This document shows, one piece after another, positions 1 to 6,923 of a stretch of 15,741 bases of DNA (position 1 is the stretch's first letter; each line of letters begins with the position of its first letter). The stretch lies in the NCBI GenBank assembly GCA_012511915.1, contig JAAZFB010000208.1, positions 1 through 15,741 of the forward strand. The letters run 5' to 3'. The notes beneath the pieces were generated by a model. The model had not been told where the DNA came from. It saw nothing but the letters and a program-made list of their open reading frames with translations, and did no database searches. A program made the position numbers and the translations under genes. The stretch comes from Clostridiaceae bacterium (GTDB lineage Bacteria > Bacillota > Clostridia > Monoglobales > Firm-18).

Positions 1-620
1 GTGTAATCCACCTTGCCTACACCCTGTGTTAGCCGTACAAAATCTTTAATAGTTATCTTAAACGGCTCAAAACGTATGTACTTGTCACCGTCTTTTATCT
101 CAAAACCTATACGCAAATCGCCCTCGACCATAAATTCAACCGGAATTGTAAATTTTGAAGCAACCCCCACATCAAAAAAACCACTGCTTTTATTTTGCGC
201 CTGCAAGTATATCCTTAATTCATAATTGGGAGAAACAAATGTATTGACAAAGGTTGCAATTTTAAGTCCTGATTTTGTCGCCTCATTAGACATTTTAAAT
301 TTAGTGTCTGTATTCGGTGGTATAGGGATTAACCAATCCTCAAAAGTAGTACCATCAGGTATGCCATCACCCGATATTGTTGAGCCATAGCCCACGAAAG
401 CATCATCTGATGCTGTAAACTCCACCTCATCACTACCCTCAGTTAATGTTATCGCCTTTGTTGTGGTATGATAAACCTCCGGAAACAACGGATAAATCGA
501 TATGCACTCTTCCTGTTCTAATGTTAGGTTTTCATCGCTAATGTTCTCTATTATGCCATATTCGTTAAACGTAACATTAATTGATTTTATTCTTTCCCTT
601 ATAGTAGCTTGTTCTAACAT
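1..620 (-). CDS. Phage structural protein, partial (3' end outside window)
   Basis: An open frame runs from an ATG at 618-620 to the left edge without a stop, giving about 206 visible residues that begin MLEQATIRERIKS. A good AGGTGAG ribosome site lies just upstream. The gene follows the 57-residue coiled-coil gene by about 20 bases, so it is the next gene of the phage late operon. The visible sequence is rich in short beta-type stretches with many T, S, G and acidic residues (for example ITLTEGSDEVEFTASDD), with no signal peptide or membrane segment. Its place after the adaptor and nozzle genes suggests a tail, collar or fibre-type virion component, but I do not recognise the family. Function is inferred from position only. 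Confidence 0.7.
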   Translation of the reverse strand, partial: MLEQATIRERIKSINVTFNEYGIIENISDENLTLEQEECISIYPLFPEVYHTTTKAITLTEGSDEVEFTASDDAFVGYGSTISGDGIPDGTTFEDWLIPIPPNTDTKFKMSNEATKSGLKIATFVNTFVSPNYELRIYLQAQNKSSGFFDVGVASKFTIPVEFMVEGDLRIGFEIKDGDKYIRFEPFKITIKDFVRLTQGVGKVDY

Positions 621-641
621 TTTTACTCACCTGCTTTCATC

Positions 642-815
642 TTACCAGCTAAACATTTTTCGAGCCAACTCAGTCGGATTTTTTAACCTTGTTCTACCAA
701 AATCAATCTCAACAATATTATCGCTGTCAAGGTTTAATAATAAGTCATCGTAATACTTCTTTAACCGCTCTATTTCGTTGCGTAACGCATCTATTTGCCT
801 TTGTAAATCTTCCAT
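642..815 (-). CDS. Small phage coiled-coil protein (57 aa)
   Basis: This is a short frame starting MEDLQRQIDALRNEIERLKK and ending RKMFSW. Residues 1-30 form a clear heptad-type amphipathic helix, likely a coiled coil, followed by a short charged tail containing EIDFGRTRLKNPTELA. I chose the ATG at 813-815 because AGGAGG (824-829) sits 8 bases upstream. An in-frame ATG at 819-821 overlaps the stop of the preceding 600-residue gene but is only 2 bases from the ribosome site. The tight packing between two late genes supports a real gene. A small coiled coil here could be a virion assembly or tail-plug component. I do not recognise a named family. Confidence 0.6.
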   Translation of the reverse strand: MEDLQRQIDALRNEIERLKKYYDDLLLNLDSDNIVEIDFGRTRLKNPTELARKMFSW

Positions 816-820
816 ATACA

Positions 821-2623
821 TTACCTCCTAAATACGCTTAAATCGCCTTTTTTATGCTTTGCTGTGCCAAGTATAACATCGCCATGTACGTCCAATATCC
901 TTACATCGCCAATGCCTTTGAATTTTAGCGTTAAGCTGTCGAATTTCTTTACCTTTGCTTTGAAGTCAAATACGGTATATTCGTTTGCGTGATAAGTTGC
1001 TCTCCGCTCAAAATCACTGTTATCCTTTTTGATATACACATCTAAATCTGTATACGGTGCCATTTGCACCCTCACATATATCTTTGATAATGTTTTTGTA
1101 TTAGGTATGCCAAAAGTATAAGCCTGTGTTTCAAACTCCCACTTTACACGTTCAGTACCCGAATTAAACTTATACAATGAACCACTTTTAGCAAGACCGT
1201 ACATTTCACCGCCAGCCATTGCAAAACCAATAAACTGCGTGTCGTCCTCTATATGCCATAAGCCTGTAAATGTATCGTACACATACAACGTCCATTTTTC
1301 ACCGTCATAAGCGGATATGTAATACTTCCTGCCGTCCGTTCCTGCAACACCGCTTTCAAAGGTTTTATCCAACTGTTCGGATATAATCGTTGGTTGACCG
1401 CCTGTGTATGCGTATATTCCCTTGCGCCCTAACCAGTACAAGACGGAATTAACCTCTACAACAGACCGCCCGTCAATGCACCCTGTCTTTGCAACTTCGA
1501 TTATTCTGTACGGTGGTTTATTACCATAACTTTCATATACCAAATCAGGCTTAAATATTACCACATTGCCCCTATACTTAATAATTCCTGTTATGTCTTG
1601 TGGTGTGTCAAGTTCTTCCGCATACGAACCTAAAGGGTTGGGGTTGTCGTAAGTATCAACAAAATCCGTCCAATCGTCATACTCGCCTTGACTTGAAGCA
1701 TATATGTTATTGCCCTGTGCCGCAAATATCCTGTTATTGTCTACTGTTGCGTATTGAATAACAGGTATTGTTCCCGTTGCGGGATATCCGCTCCCCTCCG
1801 AACCGCTTATAACAGCCCAGAATGTAGCGTTGGCAAGGTCTGCAACTTTCGGCTCTGTAACAGGGTTACCGTGCGAGTTATAATATCCCACCATTATTTT
1901 CAATGATGTCGCACCAGTAATGGTAAACGGATTTCCGATTGACTTTACATGGTAATCATAGTAGCGCCGCGGTGCTATTACCCCATCCGTACCTGACGCC
2001 ACGATAAACAATTTCCGATAGACATTGCTATCAAGTGCCGCAAGGTTGCTAGCGTTTATTACAACAGTTTCGTTATTCGGAGTTGATAAAGTTCCAAGAT
2101 GAAACATTGCGGCATGGTCAGTTTCTATATACGAATGAAACGCAACTGAGTCTGTTGATTCTACCGTGCTCTCTGTTCCGTCACGTTTGTAATATTTGTC
2201 TGTTTTGGATAACGTGTTTGTTATTTCCTCAAATTCGTTGTCCACATAATCATAAACAGCATTAGACGGATACATAACCACATTGCCGTTAAAGTCAACT
2301 ATTGAAGATGTTTCGCCCACCAAAGCATCATTATCATCGCTATCTTTGACAACTTCACCGTCATAATACAGATTACCGTTTGCTATATACCCCAACTTAT
2401 CCCCTGCGCTGAATAGGTTTTGCGGATTAGTTACTGTGCTTATAACTTCCCTTGATTGTCTTGGCGATGCGAATGGTACATTATCACTGCTCATGTTATA
2501 TGCTTCTGCCATATCACCCATTACCTGTGTACCTGTTATCCTGTTTAGTCCACGCCATGAATTAACGGAAAAAGGCACTTTCTCAATTCTCGGCAAAGGT
2601 TGGTCTATGTATTTTATAGCCAT
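821..2623 (-). CDS. Phage tail nozzle-like beta-propeller protein (P22 gp10-like position)
   Basis: A 600-residue protein preceded by GGTGGTGAT and starting 4 bases after the adaptor gene ends. It has no signal peptide or membrane segment. It is built of repeated short beta-blade-like units, such as FNGNVVMYPSNAVYDY (about residue 110), NNRIFAAQGNNIYASSQGEY (about 295-315), YRGNVVIFKPDLVYESYG (about 350-370), YWLGRKGIYAYTGG (about 395) and AGGEMYGLAKSGSLYKF (about 470). A C-terminal beta region with VRVQMAPYTDLDVYIKKD follows. This pattern is typical of the propeller-containing nozzle or stabilisation proteins that close the head-tail channel of short-tailed phages (P22 gp10, T7 gp12). The place after an adaptor gene agrees with P22 order. 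The family call is by architecture and position, not by a diagnostic motif. Confidence 0.65.
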   Translation of the reverse strand: MAIKYIDQPLPRIEKVPFSVNSWRGLNRITGTQVMGDMAEAYNMSSDNVPFASPRQSREVISTVTNPQNLFSAGDKLGYIANGNLYYDGEVVKDSDDNDALVGETSSIVDFNGNVVMYPSNAVYDYVDNEFEEITNTLSKTDKYYKRDGTESTVESTDSVAFHSYIETDHAAMFHLGTLSTPNNETVVINASNLAALDSNVYRKLFIVASGTDGVIAPRRYYDYHVKSIGNPFTITGATSLKIMVGYYNSHGNPVTEPKVADLANATFWAVISGSEGSGYPATGTIPVIQYATVDNNRIFAAQGNNIYASSQGEYDDWTDFVDTYDNPNPLGSYAEELDTPQDITGIIKYRGNVVIFKPDLVYESYGNKPPYRIIEVAKTGCIDGRSVVEVNSVLYWLGRKGIYAYTGGQPTIISEQLDKTFESGVAGTDGRKYYISAYDGEKWTLYVYDTFTGLWHIEDDTQFIGFAMAGGEMYGLAKSGSLYKFNSGTERVKWEFETQAYTFGIPNTKTLSKIYVRVQMAPYTDLDVYIKKDNSDFERRATYHANEYTVFDFKAKVKKFDSLTLKFKGIGDVRILDVHGDVILGTAKHKKGDLSVFRR

Positions 2624-2627
2624 GTAA

Positions 2628-3200
2628 TCACCACCCTGTACTGTTCTTTAATGGGTATCTGTCTATTATTTTTCTCTGTACCACTTTTGGCTCGTCTGCA
2701 AATATGCTCATGTATTTGTTCCACTCGTTAAACAGCATTTGTGATACTGCTACATCATCTGTTTTAGCCAACGCATAACCTATGTAGTACGGTATTGCAT
2801 TGTGCGTTTCGATTGGCACTTCAAATTCATAAATGTCAAGAGTGGTACTGTCTATCGTTGTGGGCATAGCATAATAGTATAAATCAAATGTACCTATGCC
2901 TGTTATAGCAACGGTAAATTTATTATCTTCTTCATGTTCGTAATACTCAACCGCATCAATTTTCCCTCGTTCTCTAATAGATACAAGCTTATAAAAATCG
3001 GTTATCAAGTCAGTTAAAATATATTCTTCTTCTGCTTCCGTTGTTTTCGTTATGGTATGTATTTTCTTAATATGCTTTCCGTGCATAGCAATCATCTTTT
3101 GTGCCGTGTCAGCATAAAACGGGTATAAGCCCTCGTCAAAGTCGTCTGCTTCGCTGTCAATCAACAACAACGCAGTATCTATTGCTTCTTCATAAGTCAT
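2628..3200 (-). CDS. Phage head-tail adaptor protein
   Basis: A 190-residue protein with an AGGTGAT ribosome site, lying between the glycosyltransferase gene (6-base gap) and the nozzle-like gene (4-base gap). The N-terminus (MTYEEAIDTALLLID) and the segment with YPFYADTAQKMIAMHG are helical. A beta middle follows (EYILTDLITDFYKLVSI), then a C-terminal helical part with IPYYIGYALAKTDD and NEWNKYMSIF. This helix, beta insert and helix layout, with an IPYYIGYALA-type segment followed by a short helix, is usual for gp4/gp6-type connectors that bind under the portal. The role would be to extend the portal channel and receive the tail nozzle. The family is assigned by shape and gene order, with moderate certainty. 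Confidence 0.65.
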   Translation of the reverse strand: MTYEEAIDTALLLIDSEADDFDEGLYPFYADTAQKMIAMHGKHIKKIHTITKTTEAEEEYILTDLITDFYKLVSIRERGKIDAVEYYEHEEDNKFTVAITGIGTFDLYYYAMPTTIDSTTLDIYEFEVPIETHNAIPYYIGYALAKTDDVAVSQMLFNEWNKYMSIFADEPKVVQRKIIDRYPLKNSTGW

Positions 3201-3206
3201 TAGAAA

Positions 3207-3767
3207 TCACCTCACCTGAAAATTAATCTTTCCGATGTGTCCACATTTTACATCAGGGTCTATATATATCTTAAACCCTGCCGCCCGTGCTTTCTTGCAA
3301 AAGTAAATATCTTCGCCAAAATCCTCACCAAATACAAAGTACGGGAATTCTATCTTATCAAATATTTCTGTTTTGGTTAAACAACACCCAAAGCCTATTG
3401 CGCCAACTTCCGTTAAGCCATTAATTGATGAAAATTCCATTTGACCTCCACCAATCTTAAAAGCTATTAAGTCTTGTGATTTTATATCTTTAAACGCATA
3501 CGCACCTGTTACAATGTCTTTGTTGTGCGACAATAGTCTTATCAGAGCATCTTCGGGAAGTATCATGTCGCTGTCAACCCAAAGGATATAATCTGCCTTT
3601 TGTTCTATTGCCTCTTTCACTATCATATTTCTTGAAGTGTCAACGCTATATCCCTCTATTGCAACAAATGGAGTTTCTACATCTTTTGGTCTTTCAAGAT
3701 TATATACCGAAAGAAAAGTATGTGTTTCAATATATCTCGCTGTTGGCATTGCAATTAATACTTTCAT
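3207..3767 (-). CDS. Phage-borne GT-A fold glycosyltransferase
   Basis: A 186-residue protein with AGGAGG 4 bases before its ATG. It opens MKVLIAMPTAR, the first strand of a nucleotide-sugar binding fold. DSD at residues 65-67 inside YILWVDSDMILP is the metal-binding DxD motif of GT-A enzymes. Near the C-terminus the pattern FGEDFGEDIYFCKKARAAGF (about 147-165) and the later GHIG are typical of GT2-like enzymes found in phage genomes. No membrane segment is present, so it should be cytosolic. It lies inside the virion gene block, just downstream of a terminator-like hairpin after the capsid genes. A role in glycosylating a virion protein or the host wall or DNA is possible; donor and acceptor cannot be told from the sequence. 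Confidence 0.8.
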   Translation of the reverse strand: MKVLIAMPTARYIETHTFLSVYNLERPKDVETPFVAIEGYSVDTSRNMIVKEAIEQKADYILWVDSDMILPEDALIRLLSHNKDIVTGAYAFKDIKSQDLIAFKIGGGQMEFSSINGLTEVGAIGFGCCLTKTEIFDKIEFPYFVFGEDFGEDIYFCKKARAAGFKIYIDPDVKCGHIGKINFQVR

Positions 3768-3775
3768 ATAGCCTC

Positions 3776-3805
3776 CTAAAAATTAAAGGGGGCATTTAAG
3801 CCCCC
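3776..3805 (-). terminator. Intra-operon terminator/attenuator after the capsid genes
   Basis: Read on the minus strand, the perfect 6 bp stem GGGGGC/GCCCCC (3800-3805 with 3788-3793), with a 6-base loop, is followed at once by TTTAATTTTTA. It lies directly after the stop of the decoration-type gene and before the glycosyltransferase gene. It would let capsid transcripts exceed those of the downstream tail genes. Confidence 0.7.
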
Positions 3806-3810
3806 AATGT

Positions 3811-4182
3811 TTACGGCAAATATACTGCCGCTACCTTTAGTGTTGTTGCCGTTGTGTCGGTATCTTTTACCAATACCTTGCCTTTAGTGGTTGCACCTGT
3901 CATGTATTTGTACTTCATGCTCTCGATTGCGACAACTGCTGTTGCGCTTGGCTGAATCGTGATTGATAAATCAGTTGTTCCCTGCAAGGCATCACCCTTT
4001 GTTATTATAGCCGTTGCCGTATCGGTAGCGTCCGAGTTTTCAAGGATTATAAGCCCCTTTTGGTCTGCCTTGCTAAAAGCAATTAATGCGCCCTCATTAG
4101 CCGCCACTGCCGCAGTTGCAGGAAGTGCCGCCGCTTTGTTAAAGCCTGTTAAAGCTGTTGGTGTTATAGCTGTTGCTGCCAT
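3811..4182 (-). CDS. Small phage head protein, probable capsid decoration
   Basis: A 123-residue protein beginning MAATAITPTALTGF, with GGAGGAGGG upstream, 15 bases after the major capsid gene. It is very rich in Ala and Thr, has no Cys or Trp and no signal or membrane segment. It is predicted all-beta, with segments such as GLIILENSDATDTATAIITKG and a final TTLKVAAVYLP. Position next to the coat gene, small size and composition fit a head decoration or head-fibre base protein. I do not recognise a named family. The name is inferred from context. Confidence 0.6.
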   Translation of the reverse strand: MAATAITPTALTGFNKAAALPATAAVAANEGALIAFSKADQKGLIILENSDATDTATAIITKGDALQGTTDLSITIQPSATAVVAIESMKYKYMTGATTKGKVLVKDTDTTATTLKVAAVYLP

Positions 4183-4197
4183 TTATATCCCTCCTCC

Positions 4198-5013
4198 TTA
4201 TTTCTTAACTCTCATAGCGTAAAGTTCTTTTGGTCGTACTACCTTTGCGCCAAAGGTGTTTAAGCCTTTTATAGCATCCGAGAACAATGTTTCCGGACGA
4301 TAAGCCTCAACCTTGTCAATACCGCTTGCAAAGGCAATTGCATCTTTGGTTCGTACCATTGCATAATAATCTGTACCGCTTACATACAGGTTATTTGTAG
4401 GTCGTACATAACAGCCGTCATACATTGCGATAATACCCTTTTTGACAAGTTCGTCATTGTCGGTTTTATCAGTAACAAGCTGGTCTCGGAAATAATTATA
4501 TACAAACCACGGTATCTCTATAACCACTTCCATAGAGCTGTCAACATCAAGTTCACGCAATGCAAGAATACCCGCATCAATAGCCTGTTTTGCATCTGTT
4601 GCGCTGTCAACCTGTGTTACACCCGATGAAGTTGTACCTGCTTCAAGTGCCATTGTAGCAATGTGTTTATCACGTTCAAGTGCCATTGCCCTTGTGGTTT
4701 CTTTCATTAACGCTTCCATTAAGCCCGGTTGTGATTGCGCCCTGTCTACATCATCAACCATAAAGTTGAAATATTTTGCTTGGTCGATTTTGAGGAATGT
4801 CGAGCTGTCCTCTAATGTTTCAGGTGAGCCAATAGTAGTACCCACATAATTACCTATGGTAGGTTTGCCTACACCCAATATCTTAACCATTTCATTGTGC
4901 TTTGCTTCACCCTCGAATTTTTTATTGCACCAATCCGAAAGTATGGCTTTTGTTTCTAACTCATGCTGAATGTATTTACTCCATACTGTCGCTTTAAAGT
5001 TTGCGTATGCCAT
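4198..5013 (-). CDS. Phage major capsid protein (HK97-fold, P22-coat-like)
   Basis: A 271-residue protein directly after the scaffold gene (15-base gap), with GGAG upstream of ATG. The N-terminal arm includes FKATVWSKYIQHELETK. The middle contains a conserved-looking run FMVDDVDRAQSQ, then a long helix (MEALMKETTRAMALERDKHIATMALEAG, here about residues 98-125) that matches the spine helix of HK97-type coats. A P-domain strand with EVVIEIPWFVYNYFRDQL follows, then an ending (AIAFASGIDKVEAYRPE...GAKVVRPKELYAM) usual for coat proteins. It would form the procapsid shell on the scaffold. No delta domain or protease gene is seen nearby. It is somewhat short for P22 coat but usual for Firmicutes phages. 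Confidence 0.85.
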   Translation of the reverse strand: MAYANFKATVWSKYIQHELETKAILSDWCNKKFEGEAKHNEMVKILGVGKPTIGNYVGTTIGSPETLEDSSTFLKIDQAKYFNFMVDDVDRAQSQPGLMEALMKETTRAMALERDKHIATMALEAGTTSSGVTQVDSATDAKQAIDAGILALRELDVDSSMEVVIEIPWFVYNYFRDQLVTDKTDNDELVKKGIIAMYDGCYVRPTNNLYVSGTDYYAMVRTKDAIAFASGIDKVEAYRPETLFSDAIKGLNTFGAKVVRPKELYAMRVKK

Positions 5014-5028
5014 TTAAAAATCACTCCT

Positions 5029-5853
5029 TTATTTCCATTTTGTCATGCTTTCCCTCACCTTCGCCCATATTTTTGGGTTAGCTAATTGTGCTTCAGTGAG
5101 CTTATCTACCTCCGCAGGGGTGTAATACTCTTTAGCCGTTGTTCCACCGGTGTCTTTAGCACTGCCGGGGGATTTTGGCTCTTTTGTTTTCCCCGCATAT
5201 TTTAAGTATTTTTGCACCATCTTTTTAAGTGGCGCATTGCTTCCCTCGATAAAGTCCTTGAAATCGTCATCATTTACAAGGTCTTTGAAATCGCCATCAG
5301 CATTTTCCTTGTACCACTTTTCAGCTTCCGAAAACTCGTTGCGGAATTTAATAGCACCGTATCTTGTTTCCAATACTTCAAGTTTAACAAGGTCTTTTTC
5401 TTTTCTTTTATGTGCCGGTGTTTCAAGTATCCTTTCAACCTCGTCCACAATCTCATCATCTGTTGCTTTTCGGCTAAATCGTTCAGCTTCAACGAAAGCC
5501 TTTGTTTCGTCCGCTTCGTTTTTGGTAGAAGCGTTTACCATTTGTTCCGCCTGTTGTTGTGTTACACCGTAATACTGTTTAAGGTGTGCTATCTGCTCGG
5601 TAGGCGTTCCCGATATGCCACCTATTGACAATACATCTGATATTTCCTTTAATGTTTCATACTGCTCTTTAATGTCATCATAATCAGCGTATTTCTTGCG
5701 CTCTCTTGCAAGCCGTTCCTTGACTATCTCGTCAACCTCCGCTTGTGTAAGAGTCTTTTCCACCTGTTCGGTGTCCTGTGTCGTTTCTTGAAGGTCGCTT
5801 ATTGCTTCTTGTGTGTCAACGCCTGTGTTGATGTTGTTTTCCAACTCTAACAT
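5029..5853 (-). CDS. Phage capsid scaffolding protein
   Basis: A 274-residue protein preceded by GGGAGG 5 bases before ATG. It is strongly charged, Glu/Lys/Asp rich and predicted largely helical, with a coiled-coil-prone stretch near residues 35-75 (EVDEIVKERLARERKKYADY and following). Further helices such as DEIVDEVERILETPAHKRKEKD follow, and the C-terminus is basic (about 225-274, AKEYYTPAEVDKLTEAQL). Acidic N-terminal part, long helices and a basic C-terminus are the hallmark of DUF4355-type scaffolds, and the next gene is the coat gene. It would guide coat assembly and leave the shell before DNA packaging. It is the first complete phage gene; the portal and terminase genes normally upstream are missing here. 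Confidence 0.8.
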   Translation of the reverse strand: MLELENNINTGVDTQEAISDLQETTQDTEQVEKTLTQAEVDEIVKERLARERKKYADYDDIKEQYETLKEISDVLSIGGISGTPTEQIAHLKQYYGVTQQQAEQMVNASTKNEADETKAFVEAERFSRKATDDEIVDEVERILETPAHKRKEKDLVKLEVLETRYGAIKFRNEFSEAEKWYKENADGDFKDLVNDDDFKDFIEGSNAPLKKMVQKYLKYAGKTKEPKSPGSAKDTGGTTAKEYYTPAEVDKLTEAQLANPKIWAKVRESMTKWK

Positions 5854-5866
5854 AATTACCTCCCGT

Positions 5867-5905
5867 TTAAAGCCCGTCGGCTATTAATTCCACGCTCACC
5901 GCGTG
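5867..5905 (-). pseudogene. Possible 3' remnant of a phage gene upstream of scaffold
   Basis: On the minus strand a frame ends HAVSVELIADGL-stop, 13 bases before the scaffold ATG. That is the usual tight spacing for a preceding late gene. Going upstream, it enters the TACTAAT repeat at about 5905 and meets a stop inside it, so no full gene remains. In P22-type order the gene before scaffold is the portal, but 12 residues are too few to identify it and it may be chance. Confidence 0.3.
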
Positions 5906-5941
5906 TATAATGCTAATTCGCGTTAGAAAAATTTAGTATAC
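5905..5941. repeat. TACTAAT-family repeat, copy at the phage boundary
   Basis: A 37-base unit bounded by GTATA and TATAC, with the near-palindromic core CTAATTCGCGTTAG. From 5913 to 5934 it is identical over 22 bases to 7045-7066. It sits where the phage sequence ends. Read on the minus strand, it offers TATACT as a possible -10 box towards the scaffold gene, but only a poorly spaced -35 (TTGCCT, 19 bases) precedes it. Confidence 0.6.
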
Positions 5942-5968
5942 TCTCATATATAATAAAAAAGGCAAAAT

Positions 5969-6005
5969 AAAAACACTCCTTTTAATGTAAAAGAAGTGCT
6001 TTTTT
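5969..6005. terminator. Bidirectional intrinsic terminator-like hairpin
   Basis: CACTCCTTTT (5974-5983) pairs with AAAAGAAGTG (5989-5998) across a 5-base loop. There is one imperfect pair, which becomes a G-U pair on the minus strand. The stem is extended by A/T pairs and followed by a T-run on both strands. It separates the phage block from the phosphoribosyltransferase-like gene and could stop transcription from either side. Confidence 0.55.
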
Positions 6006-6067
6006 ATACTAATCCCCAATTAAAATAACAACAAAAAACTTGTCTTTAAATTGAGGGTTGGTATTAC
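6004..6067. repeat. TACTAAT-family inverted repeat (64 bp)
   Basis: The left arm TTATACTAATCCCCAATTAA pairs imperfectly with the right arm at 6045-6067, whose reverse complement reads GTAATACCAACCCTCAATTT. About 19 bases separate them. It has no coding capacity. Together with neighbouring elements it fills the 405-base stretch 5854-6258, which otherwise holds only the terminator, a promoter and a leader hairpin. Confidence 0.6.
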
Positions 6068-6139
6068 TTTTTTTACCATCTAAATTATATCATAATTCTG
6101 GTAAAAAAACTTCCGCATTTTTTCCTCAATTTGTCGATA

Positions 6140-6168
6140 TTGACTTTAGTCCGAAAATCGGCTAAAAT
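6140..6168 (+). promoter_or_regulatory. SigA-type promoter for the phosphoribosyltransferase-like gene
   Basis: TTGACT (6140-6145), a 17-base spacer and TAAAAT (6163-6168) precede the gene by about 90 bases. The spacing is ideal and both boxes are close to consensus. The start site is expected near 6175, directly before the leader hairpin. Confidence 0.7.
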
Positions 6169-6178
6169 TATATGTGTG

Positions 6179-6213
6179 AAGATACATTTTCCCGCTTCGG
6201 AAAATATCTTTTT
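6179..6213 (+). promoter_or_regulatory. Leader hairpin with U-run (possible attenuator or 5' stabiliser)
   Basis: AAGATA-CA-TTTTCC (6179-6192) pairs with GGAAAATATCTT (6199-6210) around a CGCTTC loop, with one 2-base bulge. A run of T follows (6209-6213). It lies at the expected 5' end of the transcript, so it may be an attenuator or a 5' mRNA-stabilising stem-loop. The stem is AT-rich except near the loop. Confidence 0.4.
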
Positions 6214-6258
6214 GCACCTGTAAAAAGTAAAAACTTAATTTAATAAGGAGGAATACTA

Positions 6259-6900
6259 ATGAAAGATGAAATATTTTCTATCCGATTAGAAAAAAAACCG
6301 TCGATTAGCTTAAGTATTAACTCGGGGCATTTTACCACCAGCCACTTCCATGCCGCTCATTATCTTGATTTAAACCATCTTAAAACCAATGCAATACTGG
6401 CTAGAGATGTGGCGATTGAACTGGCTTTGCCTTATTTAGCAAGCACACTTGTAGACACTATTGTGTGTATGGAGGTCACTGAAGTAATTGGGGCGTATAT
6501 GGCAGAAGAGCTTTTACATGGAGGTATGTCGGCAATAAACAGTGGGAGAGATATAAATATAGTAACACCGATAAGTAATGCCAACAAAAATTTGATGATT
6601 CAAAGCAATAAGCAGGAATTGATCGCTAATCGAAATATCATTGTGTTGGTATCTTCTGTTTCAAGTGGAACAACTATTGGAAGCGCATTAGAATATCTTT
6701 CCTATTATGGTGGTATAGTAGTTGGCATATCGGCTTTATTTAATGCATATCCAGAAAGACAGGAACAGGAAATACATTCCCTGTTTACCAGTAAAGATAT
6801 ACCTGGGTATCAGCTTTTTAGGCCCGGTGAATGCCCTATATGTAAGTCAGGCCAAAAACTGGATGCTATTATTGTTCATGACGGTTATATAAAAATATAA
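6259..6900 (+). CDS. Orotate phosphoribosyltransferase-like protein with degenerate PRPP loop
   Basis: A 213-residue cytosolic protein with AGGAGG 7 bases before ATG. The layout is that of a type I phosphoribosyltransferase: an N-terminal hood with NSGHFTTSHFHAAHYLDL (about 21-38), a Rossmann-like core with IVCMEVTEVIGAYMAEEL (68-85), a PRPP-loop region VLVSSVSSGTTIGSALEYL (129-147), and a C-terminal part with GECPICKSGQKLDAI (190-204). The loop that normally reads acidic-acidic before the T-G-T turn is here SSVSSGTT, so the two carboxylates that hold PRPP-magnesium and ribose are absent. As I recall, close Clostridia relatives often annotated as orotate phosphoribosyltransferase share this loss, so it may be a nucleotide-sensing or binding protein and not an enzyme. 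It stands alone, between repeats, with its own promoter; no pyr genes are adjacent. Confidence 0.75.
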   Translation: MKDEIFSIRLEKKPSISLSINSGHFTTSHFHAAHYLDLNHLKTNAILARDVAIELALPYLASTLVDTIVCMEVTEVIGAYMAEELLHGGMSAINSGRDINIVTPISNANKNLMIQSNKQELIANRNIIVLVSSVSSGTTIGSALEYLSYYGGIVVGISALFNAYPERQEQEIHSLFTSKDIPGYQLFRPGECPICKSGQKLDAIIVHDGYIKI

Positions 6901-6923
6901 TACTGTTTTCCTTAGCTAAGTCG

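Noticed and set aside
5150..5628. Two plus-strand frames of about 140 codons antisense to the scaffold gene.
   Set aside because: They are shadows of a Glu/Lys-rich gene, giving Ser/Phe-rich products with no promoter or ribosome site.
6004..6010. TATACT in repeat ends as outward promoters for neighbouring genes in general.
   Set aside because: Except at 13834-13839, no fitting -35 box lies 16-18 bases upstream of these TATACT sequences (checked at 6005, 6925 and 9332).
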